From: Clavibacter zhangzhiyongii
Lineage (GTDB): Bacteria; Actinomycetota; Actinomycetes; Actinomycetales; Microbacteriaceae
Length of the DNA stretch: 64,000 nt
Assembly: GCF_014775655.1 (NCBI RefSeq)
Contig: NZ_CP061274.1
Span: forward strand, 496,001-560,000
Direction of reading: 5' to 3'
Both the position numbers and the translations under genes were made by a program. Each line of letters starts with the position of its first letter. Position 1 is the stretch's first letter. Shown here piece by piece: positions 56,970 to 64,000 of this stretch. The notes below the pieces were generated by a model. The model ran no database searches. It saw only the letters and a program-made list of their open reading frames with translations, and was not told the DNA's origin.

Positions 56970-58214
56970 ATGACCGACACCCTCGACCGTCCCGCCGCCT
57001 CCGAGGCGGGCGCCCTCGCGATCCACGCCGAGGAGGCGCACGCCGCGCACAACTACCACCCGCTGCCCGTCGTGGTCGCGTCCGGCCAGGGCGCGTGGGT
57101 CACCGACCTCGACGGCCGGCGCCTGCTCGACTGCCTCGCCGCCTACTCGGCGGTGAACTTCGGGCACTCGCACCCGGAGCTCGTGCGGGTCGCGACGGAG
57201 CAGCTCGGGCGGATCACGCTCACCAGCCGCGCGTTCCACAACGACAGGCTCGGGCCGTTCGTCACGGCGCTCGCCGCGCTCGCCGGCAAGGACATGGTCC
57301 TGCCGATGAACACGGGCGCCGAGGCCGTGGAGTCGGGGATCAAGGTCGCGCGCGCCTGGGGCTACCGCGTGAAGGGCGTGGCCGCGGGCCGGGCGAAGAT
57401 CATCGTGATGGCCGGCAACTTCCACGGCCGCACCACCACCATCGTCAGCTTCAGCGACGACGAGGAGGCGCGGGCCGACTTCGGGCCGTTCACGCCCGGC
57501 TTCGTCACCGTGCCCTACGGCGACGCGGCGGCGCTCGAGGCCGCGATCGACGCGGACACGGTCGCCGTGCTCGTCGAGCCAATCCAGGGCGAGGCCGGCA
57601 TCGTCGTGCCGCCCGAGGGGTACCTCGCCGACGTGCGGCGGATCTGCACGCGCGAGCGGGTGCTCATGGTCGCCGACGAGATCCAGTCGGGCCTCGGCCG
57701 CACGGGCGCGACCTTCGAGTGCGACAACGCGGGCGTCGTGCCCGACCTCTACCTCCTCGGCAAGGCGCTCGGCGGCGGCATCGTGCCCGTCTCCGCGGTC
57801 GTCGGCGACGCGGACGTGCTGGGCGTCATCCAGCCGGGGCAGCACGGATCCACGTTCGGCGGCAACCCGCTGGCCGCGGCCGTGGGGCAGGCGGTCGTCG
57901 ACATGCTCGCGACGGGCGAGCCGCAGGAGCGCGCGCGTCGCCTCGGCGCGGTGCTGCACGCGCGGCTCGGCGAGCTGGTCGGGCACGGCGTGCTCGAGGT
58001 GCGCGGCCGCGGCCTGTGGGCCGGCATCGACATCGACCCCGCGCTCGCCACGGGCCGCGCGGTGTGCGAGCGGCTGGCCGAGCGCGGTGTGCTCGCCAAG
58101 GACACGCACGGCTCGACGATCCGGCTCGCGCCGCCCATCGTCGTGGAGGAGGAGGACCTGGTCTGGGCCGTGGGCCAGCTCGCCGAGGTGCTGACGGAGC
58201 TCGGGGCGAGCTGA
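56970..58214 (+). CDS. rocD: Ornithine aminotransferase
   Basis: A 414-residue class III PLP aminotransferase that converts ornithine to glutamate-gamma-semialdehyde. NYHPLPVVVASGQGAWV is the ornithine aminotransferase N-terminus; MNTGAEAVESGIKVARAWGY, AGNFHGRTTTIVSFSDD, VEPIQGEAGIVVPPEGYL, ADEIQSGLGRTG and the PLP Lys in LLGKALGGGIVPVSAV are all present. It follows ddaH by 11 bp. The semialdehyde product feeds the dehydrogenase half of the PutA encoded elsewhere in the window. Confidence 0.94.
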   Translation: MTDTLDRPAASEAGALAIHAEEAHAAHNYHPLPVVVASGQGAWVTDLDGRRLLDCLAAYSAVNFGHSHPELVRVATEQLGRITLTSRAFHNDRLGPFVTALAALAGKDMVLPMNTGAEAVESGIKVARAWGYRVKGVAAGRAKIIVMAGNFHGRTTTIVSFSDDEEARADFGPFTPGFVTVPYGDAAALEAAIDADTVAVLVEPIQGEAGIVVPPEGYLADVRRICTRERVLMVADEIQSGLGRTGATFECDNAGVVPDLYLLGKALGGGIVPVSAVVGDADVLGVIQPGQHGSTFGGNPLAAAVGQAVVDMLATGEPQERARRLGAVLHARLGELVGHGVLEVRGRGLWAGIDIDPALATGRAVCERLAERGVLAKDTHGSTIRLAPPIVVEEEDLVWAVGQLAEVLTELGAS

Positions 58215-58234
58215 CCCGCATCCCGACCCGGTCC

Positions 58235-58266
58235 GCGCCCGGCCGCCCTACGGGGTGGTCGGGCGC
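58235..58266. terminator. Hairpin between convergent rocD and EamA genes
   Basis: GCGCCCGGCC (58235-58244) pairs with GGTCGGGCGC (58257-58266) with one G-T wobble and a 12-nt loop. It runs into the last codons of the EamA-type gene, so it may act mainly on rocD transcripts. Confidence 0.45.
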
Positions 58267-59264
58267 CGTCGTGTCGGGGATCCGCCGGGTCCGGCTGGCG
58301 CGCGCGTCGCGATGGCGACGCCCGCGGCGACGCACACCACGACGATCGCGCCGAGCTGCACGGGCGAGAGCGACTCGCGCAGCACGATCACGCCGAGGAT
58401 CGCCGCGACCACCGGGCTGAGGCTCGTCAGCACGGCGAACAGGCGCGGGGTGATGCGGCGGAGGATCACGGTGTCGAGCGAGTACGGCACGGCCGACGAG
58501 AGCAGGCCGATCGCCGCGAGCAGGCCGACGACCCGCCCGTCGAGCGCCGCGACGTCGAGCGTGAGGAGGGCCCACGGTACGAGCACGACGAGGCTCACGA
58601 CGCTCGCGACCGCGATGCCCTGGAAGCCCGGCAGCCGCTCCGCCACCCGGCGCGTGAAGACGATGTAGGCGGCCCACGTGACGGCGGCGGTCGCGCCGCA
58701 GACGAGGCCGAACGCGTCGATGCGCCCCTCGAGACCCGTGAGCACGACGACGCCCGCCGCGGCGACGAGCGCGCACGCCGCGTCGAGCAGGCGGCGCGAC
58801 GCGAGCAGCGCGATGGACAGCGGCCCGAGGAACTCGATGGTCGCCGCGATGCCGAGCCCCAGCCGGTCGACGGCCGCGTAGTAGGAGAGGTTCATCAGCG
58901 AGAGGGAGAGGCCGAGCATCACGGCGGGCACGAGCTGTGCGCGCGTCATGCGGTGGATCCGGGGCCTCGCCACGGGCAGCACGAGCGCCGCCATCATCAC
59001 CTGGCGCGCGGCGACGACGAGCACGGCGCCGACCACGGGGATCACGAGGCCGGCGAGCGAGGACCCGAGGCTGACGCTGACGATCGTGCCCACCTGGAGC
59101 GCGGCGCCCGCGGCGGTGGTGCGGGCGCCCGGGGCGGAGGCTGGGCCGGTGCCGGCTGCGGCCGCCGCGTCGGCGACCGCGCCCTCGACGCCGGCCGGGG
59201 TGGTGCCGGGCGCGGATCCGGGGTGCGCGCCGGCCGGGTCGGCGGGGTCCCCGGGGTGCGTCAC
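58248..59264 (-). CDS. EamA family (DMT superfamily, RhtA-like) membrane transporter
   Basis: A 338-residue transporter with about ten hydrophobic segments after a low-complexity Ala/Gly/Pro-rich N-terminus of about 50 residues. MNLSYYAAVDRLGLGIAATIEFLGPLSIAL is the core of RhtA-type inner-membrane exporters of amino acids such as threonine or homoserine, and SSAVPYSLDTVILRRI is typical of the second EamA repeat. The C-terminus is Pro/Arg-rich. GTG at 59264 has TACGCT 6 nt upstream. The substrate is not known. Confidence 0.85.
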   Translation of the reverse strand: MTHPGDPADPAGAHPGSAPGTTPAGVEGAVADAAAAAGTGPASAPGARTTAAGAALQVGTIVSVSLGSSLAGLVIPVVGAVLVVAARQVMMAALVLPVARPRIHRMTRAQLVPAVMLGLSLSLMNLSYYAAVDRLGLGIAATIEFLGPLSIALLASRRLLDAACALVAAAGVVVLTGLEGRIDAFGLVCGATAAVTWAAYIVFTRRVAERLPGFQGIAVASVVSLVVLVPWALLTLDVAALDGRVVGLLAAIGLLSSAVPYSLDTVILRRITPRLFAVLTSLSPVVAAILGVIVLRESLSPVQLGAIVVVCVAAGVAIATRAPAGPGGSPTRRRPTTP

Positions 59265-59270
59265 CTCGCG

Positions 59271-59276
59271 AGCGTA
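59271..59276 (-). promoter_or_regulatory. -10 element TACGCT of leaderless EamA-transporter mRNA
   Basis: On the minus strand TACGCT ends 6 nt before the GTG at 59264. Confidence 0.55.
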
Positions 59277-59330
59277 CCGACGCGGGGGACGGGCGACCGC
59301 GCGGCCTGGCCCGGCTCCCCGTCCCCGCGC

Positions 59331-60170
59331 TCAGTCGACCGCGGCCCGCTCCGCCGCCCGGGCCCGCCGCTCGAGCGGGAAGCGCGCGCCCGGGCGGGCG
59401 AGCAGCGTCGCGACGGCGGGGCCGGCGGCCTCCGCGGCGTCCGCGAGGATCCGCGGGGCGAGCGCCGGGTCCGCGATGTGGCTGACGAGCAGCGTGTCGA
59501 CCCGGGATCCCGCGGCCACCGCACCCGCGCCCGCACCGGTGAGGTGCCCGTGGCCCTCCAGCTCCTGCGGCGTGGCCGTGAGGTAGGTCGCCTCGCAGAC
59601 GAACAGGTCGGCCTCGTGCGCGGCGGCGCGGAGTCCGGGGCAGTCGGAGGTGTCGCTCGAGAAGGCGATCGTCGCGCCCGTCTCGAGGTCCTCGAAGCGC
59701 AGCGACGCGCTCGGCACCGCGTGGTGGGCGGCGAAGGCGGTGAGGCGGAGGCCCGGAGCGACCTCGAACGGGGTCGGCGTCGCGAGGTCGAGCCCGCGCA
59801 CGTCGAAGGCCTGCGCGAGCGGGGCCTGCAGCGTCGGCACGGTCGGGATCCCGATCAGCTCGTCGAAGGACTCCACGTAGTCGAGGCTCTCGGCGGGCAG
59901 GTACAGGGGCACGCGCCGCTCGCGCGGCCGCGGGAACTGCAGCCGGAACGCGAGCGCCCCGAGGTCGAGCGCGTGGTCGGCGTGCCGGTGCGTGACGACC
60001 ACCGCGACGAGGTCGTCGAGGGCGCCCCGCTCCGCGAGCTCGCGCACGATGCCGGGGCCGCAGTCGACCAGCACCGAGCCGCGCGGGCCGCGCAGCAGGT
60101 AGCCGCTGGCGGCGGATCCGGCGACGGGCGCGGTCGCCGCGACGCCGAGGATGTCGAGGGTCCAGGTCAT
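59331..60170 (-). CDS. MBL-fold metallo-hydrolase (RNase Z/PhnP-like group), coupled to the ABC operon
   Basis: A 279-residue metallo-beta-lactamase-fold protein. The di-metal motif is VVVTHRHADHALDLG; the downstream ligands are in AFAAHHAVPSASL, FSSDTSDCPG and TLLVSHIAD. A Gly-His pair occurs in LEGHGHLTGA. ATG at 60170 overlaps the stop of the ABC ATPase gene (ATGA), so it is the last gene of the importer operon and probably acts on the imported compound or a product of it. Alternatives are a tRNA 3'-processing-like nuclease or a phosphodiesterase similar to PhnP. Confidence 0.87.
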   Translation of the reverse strand: MTWTLDILGVAATAPVAGSAASGYLLRGPRGSVLVDCGPGIVRELAERGALDDLVAVVVTHRHADHALDLGALAFRLQFPRPRERRVPLYLPAESLDYVESFDELIGIPTVPTLQAPLAQAFDVRGLDLATPTPFEVAPGLRLTAFAAHHAVPSASLRFEDLETGATIAFSSDTSDCPGLRAAAHEADLFVCEATYLTATPQELEGHGHLTGAGAGAVAAGSRVDTLLVSHIADPALAPRILADAAEAAGPAVATLLARPGARFPLERRARAAERAAVD

Positions 60171-61387
60171 GCGCGTCGTCCTCCCGTGCGGGTGCGGCCG
60201 CGGCGCGGGGCGTCCGGGCCGGGGTCCGGGGCCGCCGGATCGGGACCGGGATCGGGATCCGGGTCGGGGGAGGCGTGCACGGTGGTGCCCGGCGCATCGA
60301 GGCGCAGGTGCACGGCGTGGCCCGGCAGGTGCGGGGCGGCGGTCGAGGCGGTGAGCTCGGTGCCGTCGACCGCGCTGGATCCGTCGCCCACGAGCCGCAG
60401 CCGGAGCGACCAGCTGGACCCGCGCGGCTCGACGTCCACGACCACGGCGGGACGGGATCCGGCGACCGGCCGCTCGTGCAGGCTCGCGCCGCCGACCGGG
60501 CGGACCACCGCGAAGCACGGCCCGTCGACCGGCGCGGCGCCGTCGGCGAGGAAGGGCGCGAGCGGCATGCGCCAGCCCTCCGCGACGACGAGCTCGCCGT
60601 CGGCCGCGAGGGCGGGCAGGGCCGCGGCGCCCGCGACGAACTCGGCGACGAACGGATCCGCGGGCCGGCTCCACACGCCCTCGACGGTGTCGCGCTGGAT
60701 GAGCCGCCCGTCGCGCATCACCGCGACCTCGTCGGCCAGCGCGAGCGCCTCGGCCTGGTCGTGGGTGACGATGATCGTGCAGCAGTCGGCCTCGGCGAGC
60801 AGGCGCCGGAGGTCGCGCCGCATGCCGTCGCGCAGCTGCGGGTCGAGTGCGGAGAGCGGCTCGTCGAGGAGCAGCACGCGGGGCCGGATCGCGAGGGCCC
60901 GGGCGAGCGCGACGCGCTGGCGCTGGCCGCCGGAGAGCTGGGCGGGGGAGCGGTCGGCGTAGGCGGTCATGCGCGTGAGCTCGAGCGCGTGGTCCACCCG
61001 CTCGTCCCGCTCGGCGCGGGGCACCCGCTGCGCGCGGAGGCCGTACGCCACGTTGTCGCGGACGCTCAGGTGCGGGAACAGCGCGTACGACTGCGGCACG
61101 TAGCCGATGCGGCGGCGCTCGGCGCGGAGGCGGGTGGCGTCGTCGCCGTCGAGGTGGAGGGATCCGCTCGACGGCGTGAGGAGGCCCGCGATGAGGCGCA
61201 GCAGCGTCGACTTGCCGCAGCCGCTCGGGCCGACGAGCGCGAGCACGCGGCCGGGCGCGACCTCGAGGCTCACGTCGGCGACGGCCTGGGTGGATCCGTA
61301 GCGGTGGCCGATCCCCTCCAACCGCAGGGCGGGGACGGGTGCGGCCGCGGCGGTCGCGGGGGCGGCCGGGGCGTCGATGACGGTCAT
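60167..61387 (-). CDS. ABC transporter ATP-binding protein (iron/spermidine/phosphonate-type importer)
   Basis: A 406-residue ATPase. Walker A is GPSGCGKST, the Q-loop YVPQSYALFP, the signature LSGGQRQRVALARAL, Walker B VLLLDEP, and the His switch IIVTHDQAEALALAD. The region after residue 240 is a MalK/PotA-like regulatory domain, followed by a Pro/Asp repeat tail (SPDPDPDPGPDPAAPDPG) and a basic end. It is coupled at both ends: ATG 61387 overlaps the permease stop, and its stop overlaps the MBL gene. Binding protein, two permeases and this ATPase make one importer. Confidence 0.93.
   Translation of the reverse strand: MTVIDAPAAPATAAAAPVPALRLEGIGHRYGSTQAVADVSLEVAPGRVLALVGPSGCGKSTLLRLIAGLLTPSSGSLHLDGDDATRLRAERRRIGYVPQSYALFPHLSVRDNVAYGLRAQRVPRAERDERVDHALELTRMTAYADRSPAQLSGGQRQRVALARALAIRPRVLLLDEPLSALDPQLRDGMRRDLRRLLAEADCCTIIVTHDQAEALALADEVAVMRDGRLIQRDTVEGVWSRPADPFVAEFVAGAAALPALAADGELVVAEGWRMPLAPFLADGAAPVDGPCFAVVRPVGGASLHERPVAGSRPAVVVDVEPRGSSWSLRLRLVGDGSSAVDGTELTASTAAPHLPGHAVHLRLDAPGTTVHASPDPDPDPGPDPAAPDPGPDAPRRGRTRTGGRRA
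60242..60270 (+). other. G-quadruplex-forming sequence (five G-runs)
   Basis: On the plus strand, GGG runs at 60242-60244, 60248-60250, 60254-60256 and 60261-60263, then GGGGG at 60266-60270, are separated by loops of 3, 3, 4 and 2 nt. This satisfies the usual G3N1-7 quadruplex rule. More G-runs lie just upstream (60207-60231). It is the template strand of the Asp-Pro repeat tail of the ABC ATPase gene. Confidence 0.6.
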
Positions 61388-62181
61388 GCGTTCTCCTTCC
61401 GGGAGAGGGCGTTGCGCGCCAGCAGGGCCGCGGCGACGGCGGCGGGCACGAGGGCCACGCCGAAGAGCAGGGATCCCGCGGCGCCGAGCTCGAGCCGCTG
61501 GGTCGTGAAGGCGGAGTAGAGCGCGAACGGCGCGGTCTGGTTCGCGGGCGGCACCACGAAGAAGCTGAGGTTGAACTCGCCGATGGACAGCGCCGCCGCC
61601 ATGAGGAGCGCGGCCGCGAGCGGGAGGCGGATCGCCGGCAGCGTGATCGTGACCAGCCGCCGCACAGGCCCCGCGCCGAGGGTCGCGGCCACGCGCTCCG
61701 CCTCCACGAGCTCCGGCGCCGCGAGCGACGGCACGAGCCCCGCGACGAGGAACGGCAGCGCGATGAGCAGCTGGCCCACCACGAGGAGAGCGCCGCTCGA
61801 GCGCAGCCCGGGATCCGACGCCGCGAGCGCGAGGCCGAGCGCGACGCCCGGCACCGCGAGCGGGAGCATCGTGATCTGCCGCACGACCGCCCCGCCCGGC
61901 ACCAGCCGGCGGGCGAGCGCGTGGCAGAGCGGCAGCACGACGACGAGCGCGAGCACGAGCACGACCGCGGTCACCGCGAGCGTCGGGCCGACGCGCGGGC
62001 GCAGCAGCTCCCACGCCATCGCGTACCAGTCGGCGGTGATCCCGCCGACGAGCGGCCCGCGGGACGCGTCGGGCGAGATCGAGACGACGACGGTGCCGAG
62101 GATGGGGATGAGCACGAACGCGACGCACAGCGCGAGGGCGGCGGGGCCGACCCGGTCGCGGTGCCCGGGGCGGCGGCTCAC
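61384..62181 (-). CDS. ABC transporter permease (second)
   Basis: A 265-residue permease with six hydrophobic segments. The EAA loop region is LVEAERVAATLGAGPVRRLVTITLPAIRLP. GTG at 62181 overlaps the stop of the first permease (GTGA), and the stop overlaps the ATPase start (ATGA), so expression is tightly linked. The pair of separate permeases fits the ferric-iron, spermidine/putrescine and 2-aminoethylphosphonate importer group. Confidence 0.92.
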   Translation of the reverse strand: MSRRPGHRDRVGPAALALCVAFVLIPILGTVVVSISPDASRGPLVGGITADWYAMAWELLRPRVGPTLAVTAVVLVLALVVVLPLCHALARRLVPGGAVVRQITMLPLAVPGVALGLALAASDPGLRSSGALLVVGQLLIALPFLVAGLVPSLAAPELVEAERVAATLGAGPVRRLVTITLPAIRLPLAAALLMAAALSIGEFNLSFFVVPPANQTAPFALYSAFTTQRLELGAAGSLLFGVALVPAAVAAALLARNALSRKENA

Positions 62182-63140
62182 CGGATCCCCCGGCCGGCCG
62201 CGACGGGCGCGGCGGCGGCGACCGGCGCGACGGAGGCGACCGATGCGACCAGCGCATCCGACGCGCCGCCGGAGCGCCCGACGCGCCCGCTCCGCCCGTC
62301 GACGATCCGCGCACCGACCGCGCACAGCACGAGCGACAGCACCGCGAGCAGCGCGAGCACCACGGAGAGCGCGGCCGCGAGGCCCTGGTCGCCCTGGTTG
62401 TAGAGGGCGTCCGCCACGTCGAGCGGCAGCACGCGGATCCCCTCGGACAGCGTCGCGGCGGTGCCGTACGCCCCGAGCGAGGTCGCCATGCAGACCCCGG
62501 CCGCGGCGAGCAGCGGGCCGCGCAGCAGCGGCATGGTCACCGACCAGGCGACGCGGGCGGGGAACGCGCCGAGCGACGCGGCGACGGCCGTGAGCTCGGG
62601 GTCGAGCCCCGACGCGGCGCCGCGCAGCGTGCCGATCACGCGCGGGATGCAGAAGTAGACGTACGCCGCCGCGAGCCCGCCGGCCGTGTAGGCCCAGCGC
62701 CCGCCGGGATCGCCCGTGACCGCCTCGATCGCCTGCGACAGCAGCCCGTTGCGGCCGAGCATCACGATGACGAAGAAGCCGATGACGATGCCCGGGAACG
62801 CGAGGGGGAAGACGAGCACGGCGTCCACGAGCGCGGACGTGCGCGGCCCGGAGCGGGCGAGCGTGATGGCGGCGGGCGTGCAGATCGCGAGCGTCACGAG
62901 CGTGACGCCGGCGGACAGCAGCACCGTGGTGACGAGCGAGGCGCGGAGCCGGTCGTCGGTCACGAGCGCCGCGTAGTTGTCGAGCGTGAGCCCGCCCTCG
63001 CGCACCCCGAGGACCGTGCGGTGCAGCGAGTCGATCACGAGACCCGCGAGGGGCCGCAGCAGGAACCAGACGAGGAGCGCGAGGGCGGGGAGGGCGACGA
63101 CGAGGCCGCCCCAGCCGACCCGGAGGGGTCGCGTGGGCAC
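62178..63140 (-). CDS. ABC transporter permease (first)
   Basis: A 320-residue permease with six hydrophobic segments and an Ala/Val-rich C-terminal tail. The EAA loop reads LTAVAASLGAFPARVAWSVTMPLLRGP. GTG at 63140 lies 3 nt after the stop of the binding-protein gene. It belongs to the binding-protein-dependent inner-membrane component family and is most like iron/phosphonate-type permeases by its layout. Confidence 0.92.
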   Translation of the reverse strand: MPTRPLRVGWGGLVVALPALALLVWFLLRPLAGLVIDSLHRTVLGVREGGLTLDNYAALVTDDRLRASLVTTVLLSAGVTLVTLAICTPAAITLARSGPRTSALVDAVLVFPLAFPGIVIGFFVIVMLGRNGLLSQAIEAVTGDPGGRWAYTAGGLAAAYVYFCIPRVIGTLRGAASGLDPELTAVAASLGAFPARVAWSVTMPLLRGPLLAAAGVCMATSLGAYGTAATLSEGIRVLPLDVADALYNQGDQGLAAALSVVLALLAVLSLVLCAVGARIVDGRSGRVGRSGGASDALVASVASVAPVAAAAPVAAGRGIR

Positions 63141-63143
63141 GGT

Positions 63144-64000
63144 CTAGCGGACCTCCGCCTGGTACCGCGTGACGAAGCCGGCCTGCGCGTCCGCGAGGGC
63201 GGCGTAGTCCACGACCTCGGCGCGCGCGAAGTCCTCCGCGCTCTCCACCTTGTCGGCGATCTCCGCGGGCACCTCGCCCGAGATCGGCCGCACGTAGCCG
63301 CCGGCGAGCGTCGACTGGCCCTCCTCCGAGAGCAGGTAGTCGAGCCACTCCTTCGCGAGCTCCGGGTGCGGTGCGCCCTTCACGAGCGCGGCGACGTACG
63401 GCACCTGGAGGGAGCCCTCGGCGGGGATCACGACGTCGAGCGGGGCGCCGTCGTTGTACTTCGCCGCGTAGCCGTTGAAGTCGGCGTCGATGAGGATCGG
63501 GATCTCGCCCTGCACGACCTTGGCCGTGGCGGTCTGCGCGGGCGTGACCGCGCCGTTCGCCTTGAGCTGCTTGAGGTAGTCGATGCCGGGGCCGAAGTCG
63601 TCGACCGACCCGCCCATCGCCAGGTTGACGGCGGCGGCGACCGAGTAGCCGACGGCGGCCTGGGACGGGTCGAGGTACCCGGTCAGCCCCGTGTACTCGG
63701 GCTTCAGCAGATCCGCCCAGCTGGTGGGGCAGGGGAGGTCGCCGAGCGCCTCGGTGTTGCAGATGAACGCGATGGCGCCCGTGTGCACGGCGAACCAGCG
63801 GCCGTCGGGGTCCTTGAGGCCGTCGGGGATGGCGTCGAAGCCGGCCGGCTCGTAGGGCTCGGTCACGCCGGCCTCGACGGCCTTGGGCCCGAACGCGATG
63901 CCGAGGTACACGGCGTCGGCCTGGGGCGCGGCCTGCTCCGCCACGAGCGCGGCGAGCGCCTGGCCGGAGTTCTTGGTGTCGCTGGGCGCGGCGACCGACT
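63144..64000 (-). CDS. Extracellular solute-binding protein of the ABC importer (N-terminus outside window)
   Basis: The frame stays open to the window edge, so about 285 residues are visible and the signal peptide is missing. The sequence is a type II periplasmic-binding fold of the ferric/thiamine/2-aminoethylphosphonate group: AVYLGIAFGPKAVEAGV, AFICNTEALGDLPCPTSWADLLKPEY, TAKVVQGEIPILIDADFNGYAAKYND and HPELAKEWLDYLLSEEGQSTLAGGYVRP. No Tyr pair or Cys that would fix an iron ligand set is obvious. Its stop is 3 nt before the first permease start. The ligand remains unknown; phosphonate or polyamine are both possible. Confidence 0.9.
   Translation of the reverse strand, partial: SVAAPSDTKNSGQALAALVAEQAAPQADAVYLGIAFGPKAVEAGVTEPYEPAGFDAIPDGLKDPDGRWFAVHTGAIAFICNTEALGDLPCPTSWADLLKPEYTGLTGYLDPSQAAVGYSVAAAVNLAMGGSVDDFGPGIDYLKQLKANGAVTPAQTATAKVVQGEIPILIDADFNGYAAKYNDGAPLDVVIPAEGSLQVPYVAALVKGAPHPELAKEWLDYLLSEEGQSTLAGGYVRPISGEVPAEIADKVESAEDFARAEVVDYAALADAQAGFVTRYQAEVR

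Noticed and set aside
1-64000. CRISPR arrays, tRNA and rRNA genes, insertion sequences
   Set aside because: No regularly spaced repeats, no clover-leaf or rRNA signatures, and no transposase or integrase motifs were found on either strand. Absence is from reading only; tRNAscan-SE and ISfinder searches would be decisive.

Overview
The window is chromosomal DNA of a very GC-rich actinobacterium. Gene content and style (sigma factor of the principal family, coproporphyrin-dependent haem pathway, MptB mannosyltransferase, menaquinone and System II cytochrome c genes, many putatively leaderless mRNAs) point to the Microbacteriaceae, and Clavibacter or a close relative is my best guess. That is an inference, as no rRNA or other marker is present. 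About 66 protein genes are supported. I see no tRNA, rRNA, insertion sequence or CRISPR array.

Layout. 1-1.7 kb: a truncated unknown gene and a sigma-70 family factor. 1.7-6.4 kb: a tightly coupled block of histidine phosphatase, TlpA-like lipoprotein, CcdA, ResB and CcsB for cytochrome c maturation. 6.4-9.6 kb: menC, menB and menE of menaquinone synthesis. 9.7-12.0 kb: small stress and hypothetical genes, a Nudix hydrolase and two tandem acetyltransferases. 12.1-26.0 kb: haem synthesis, with hemA divergent from hemE-hemY and a later operon hemQ-hemH-hemC-hemD-hemB-hemL; envelope genes including mptB lie between. 26.0-34.5 kb: an intracellular-looking DRGH nuclease, a haem-oxygenase-fold protein behind a near-perfect DtxR/IdeR box, a DUF1304 membrane protein, an oxidoreductase, phosphofructokinase, a P-loop kinase, an FMN-type protein, an AlkA-like glycosylase, a DsbA-like membrane-anchored protein and an aldose epimerase. 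34.5-38.2 kb: VOC protein, MarR regulator and a YcnI/CopC copper group. 38.2-42.9 kb: LysR regulator divergent from bifunctional putA.

43-53 kb is the most unusual part. Three tandem paralogous membrane proteins end in a coupled Sfp-like phosphopantetheinyl transferase. Converging on them is a minus-strand set: a GntR regulator, a 1372-residue Pls/PosA-type synthetase (adenylation, thiolation, six hydrophobic segments) and a translationally coupled M1 metallopeptidase. This matches the logic of epsilon-poly-lysine-type isopeptide polymer loci. An AAA-type ATPase with a perfect 14-bp inverted repeat over its start codon sits beside it. 53.1-55.4 kb is a visibly lower-GC patch with two unrecognised genes around a short native-looking membrane protein gene.

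55.5-64 kb: an Lrp regulator divergent from ddaH and rocD (arginine-derivative catabolism), an EamA transporter, and an MBL hydrolase coupled to an ABC importer operon whose binding-protein gene runs off the window. A TANNNT hexamer 6-7 nt before the start codon recurs across the window, so leaderless transcription appears common here.
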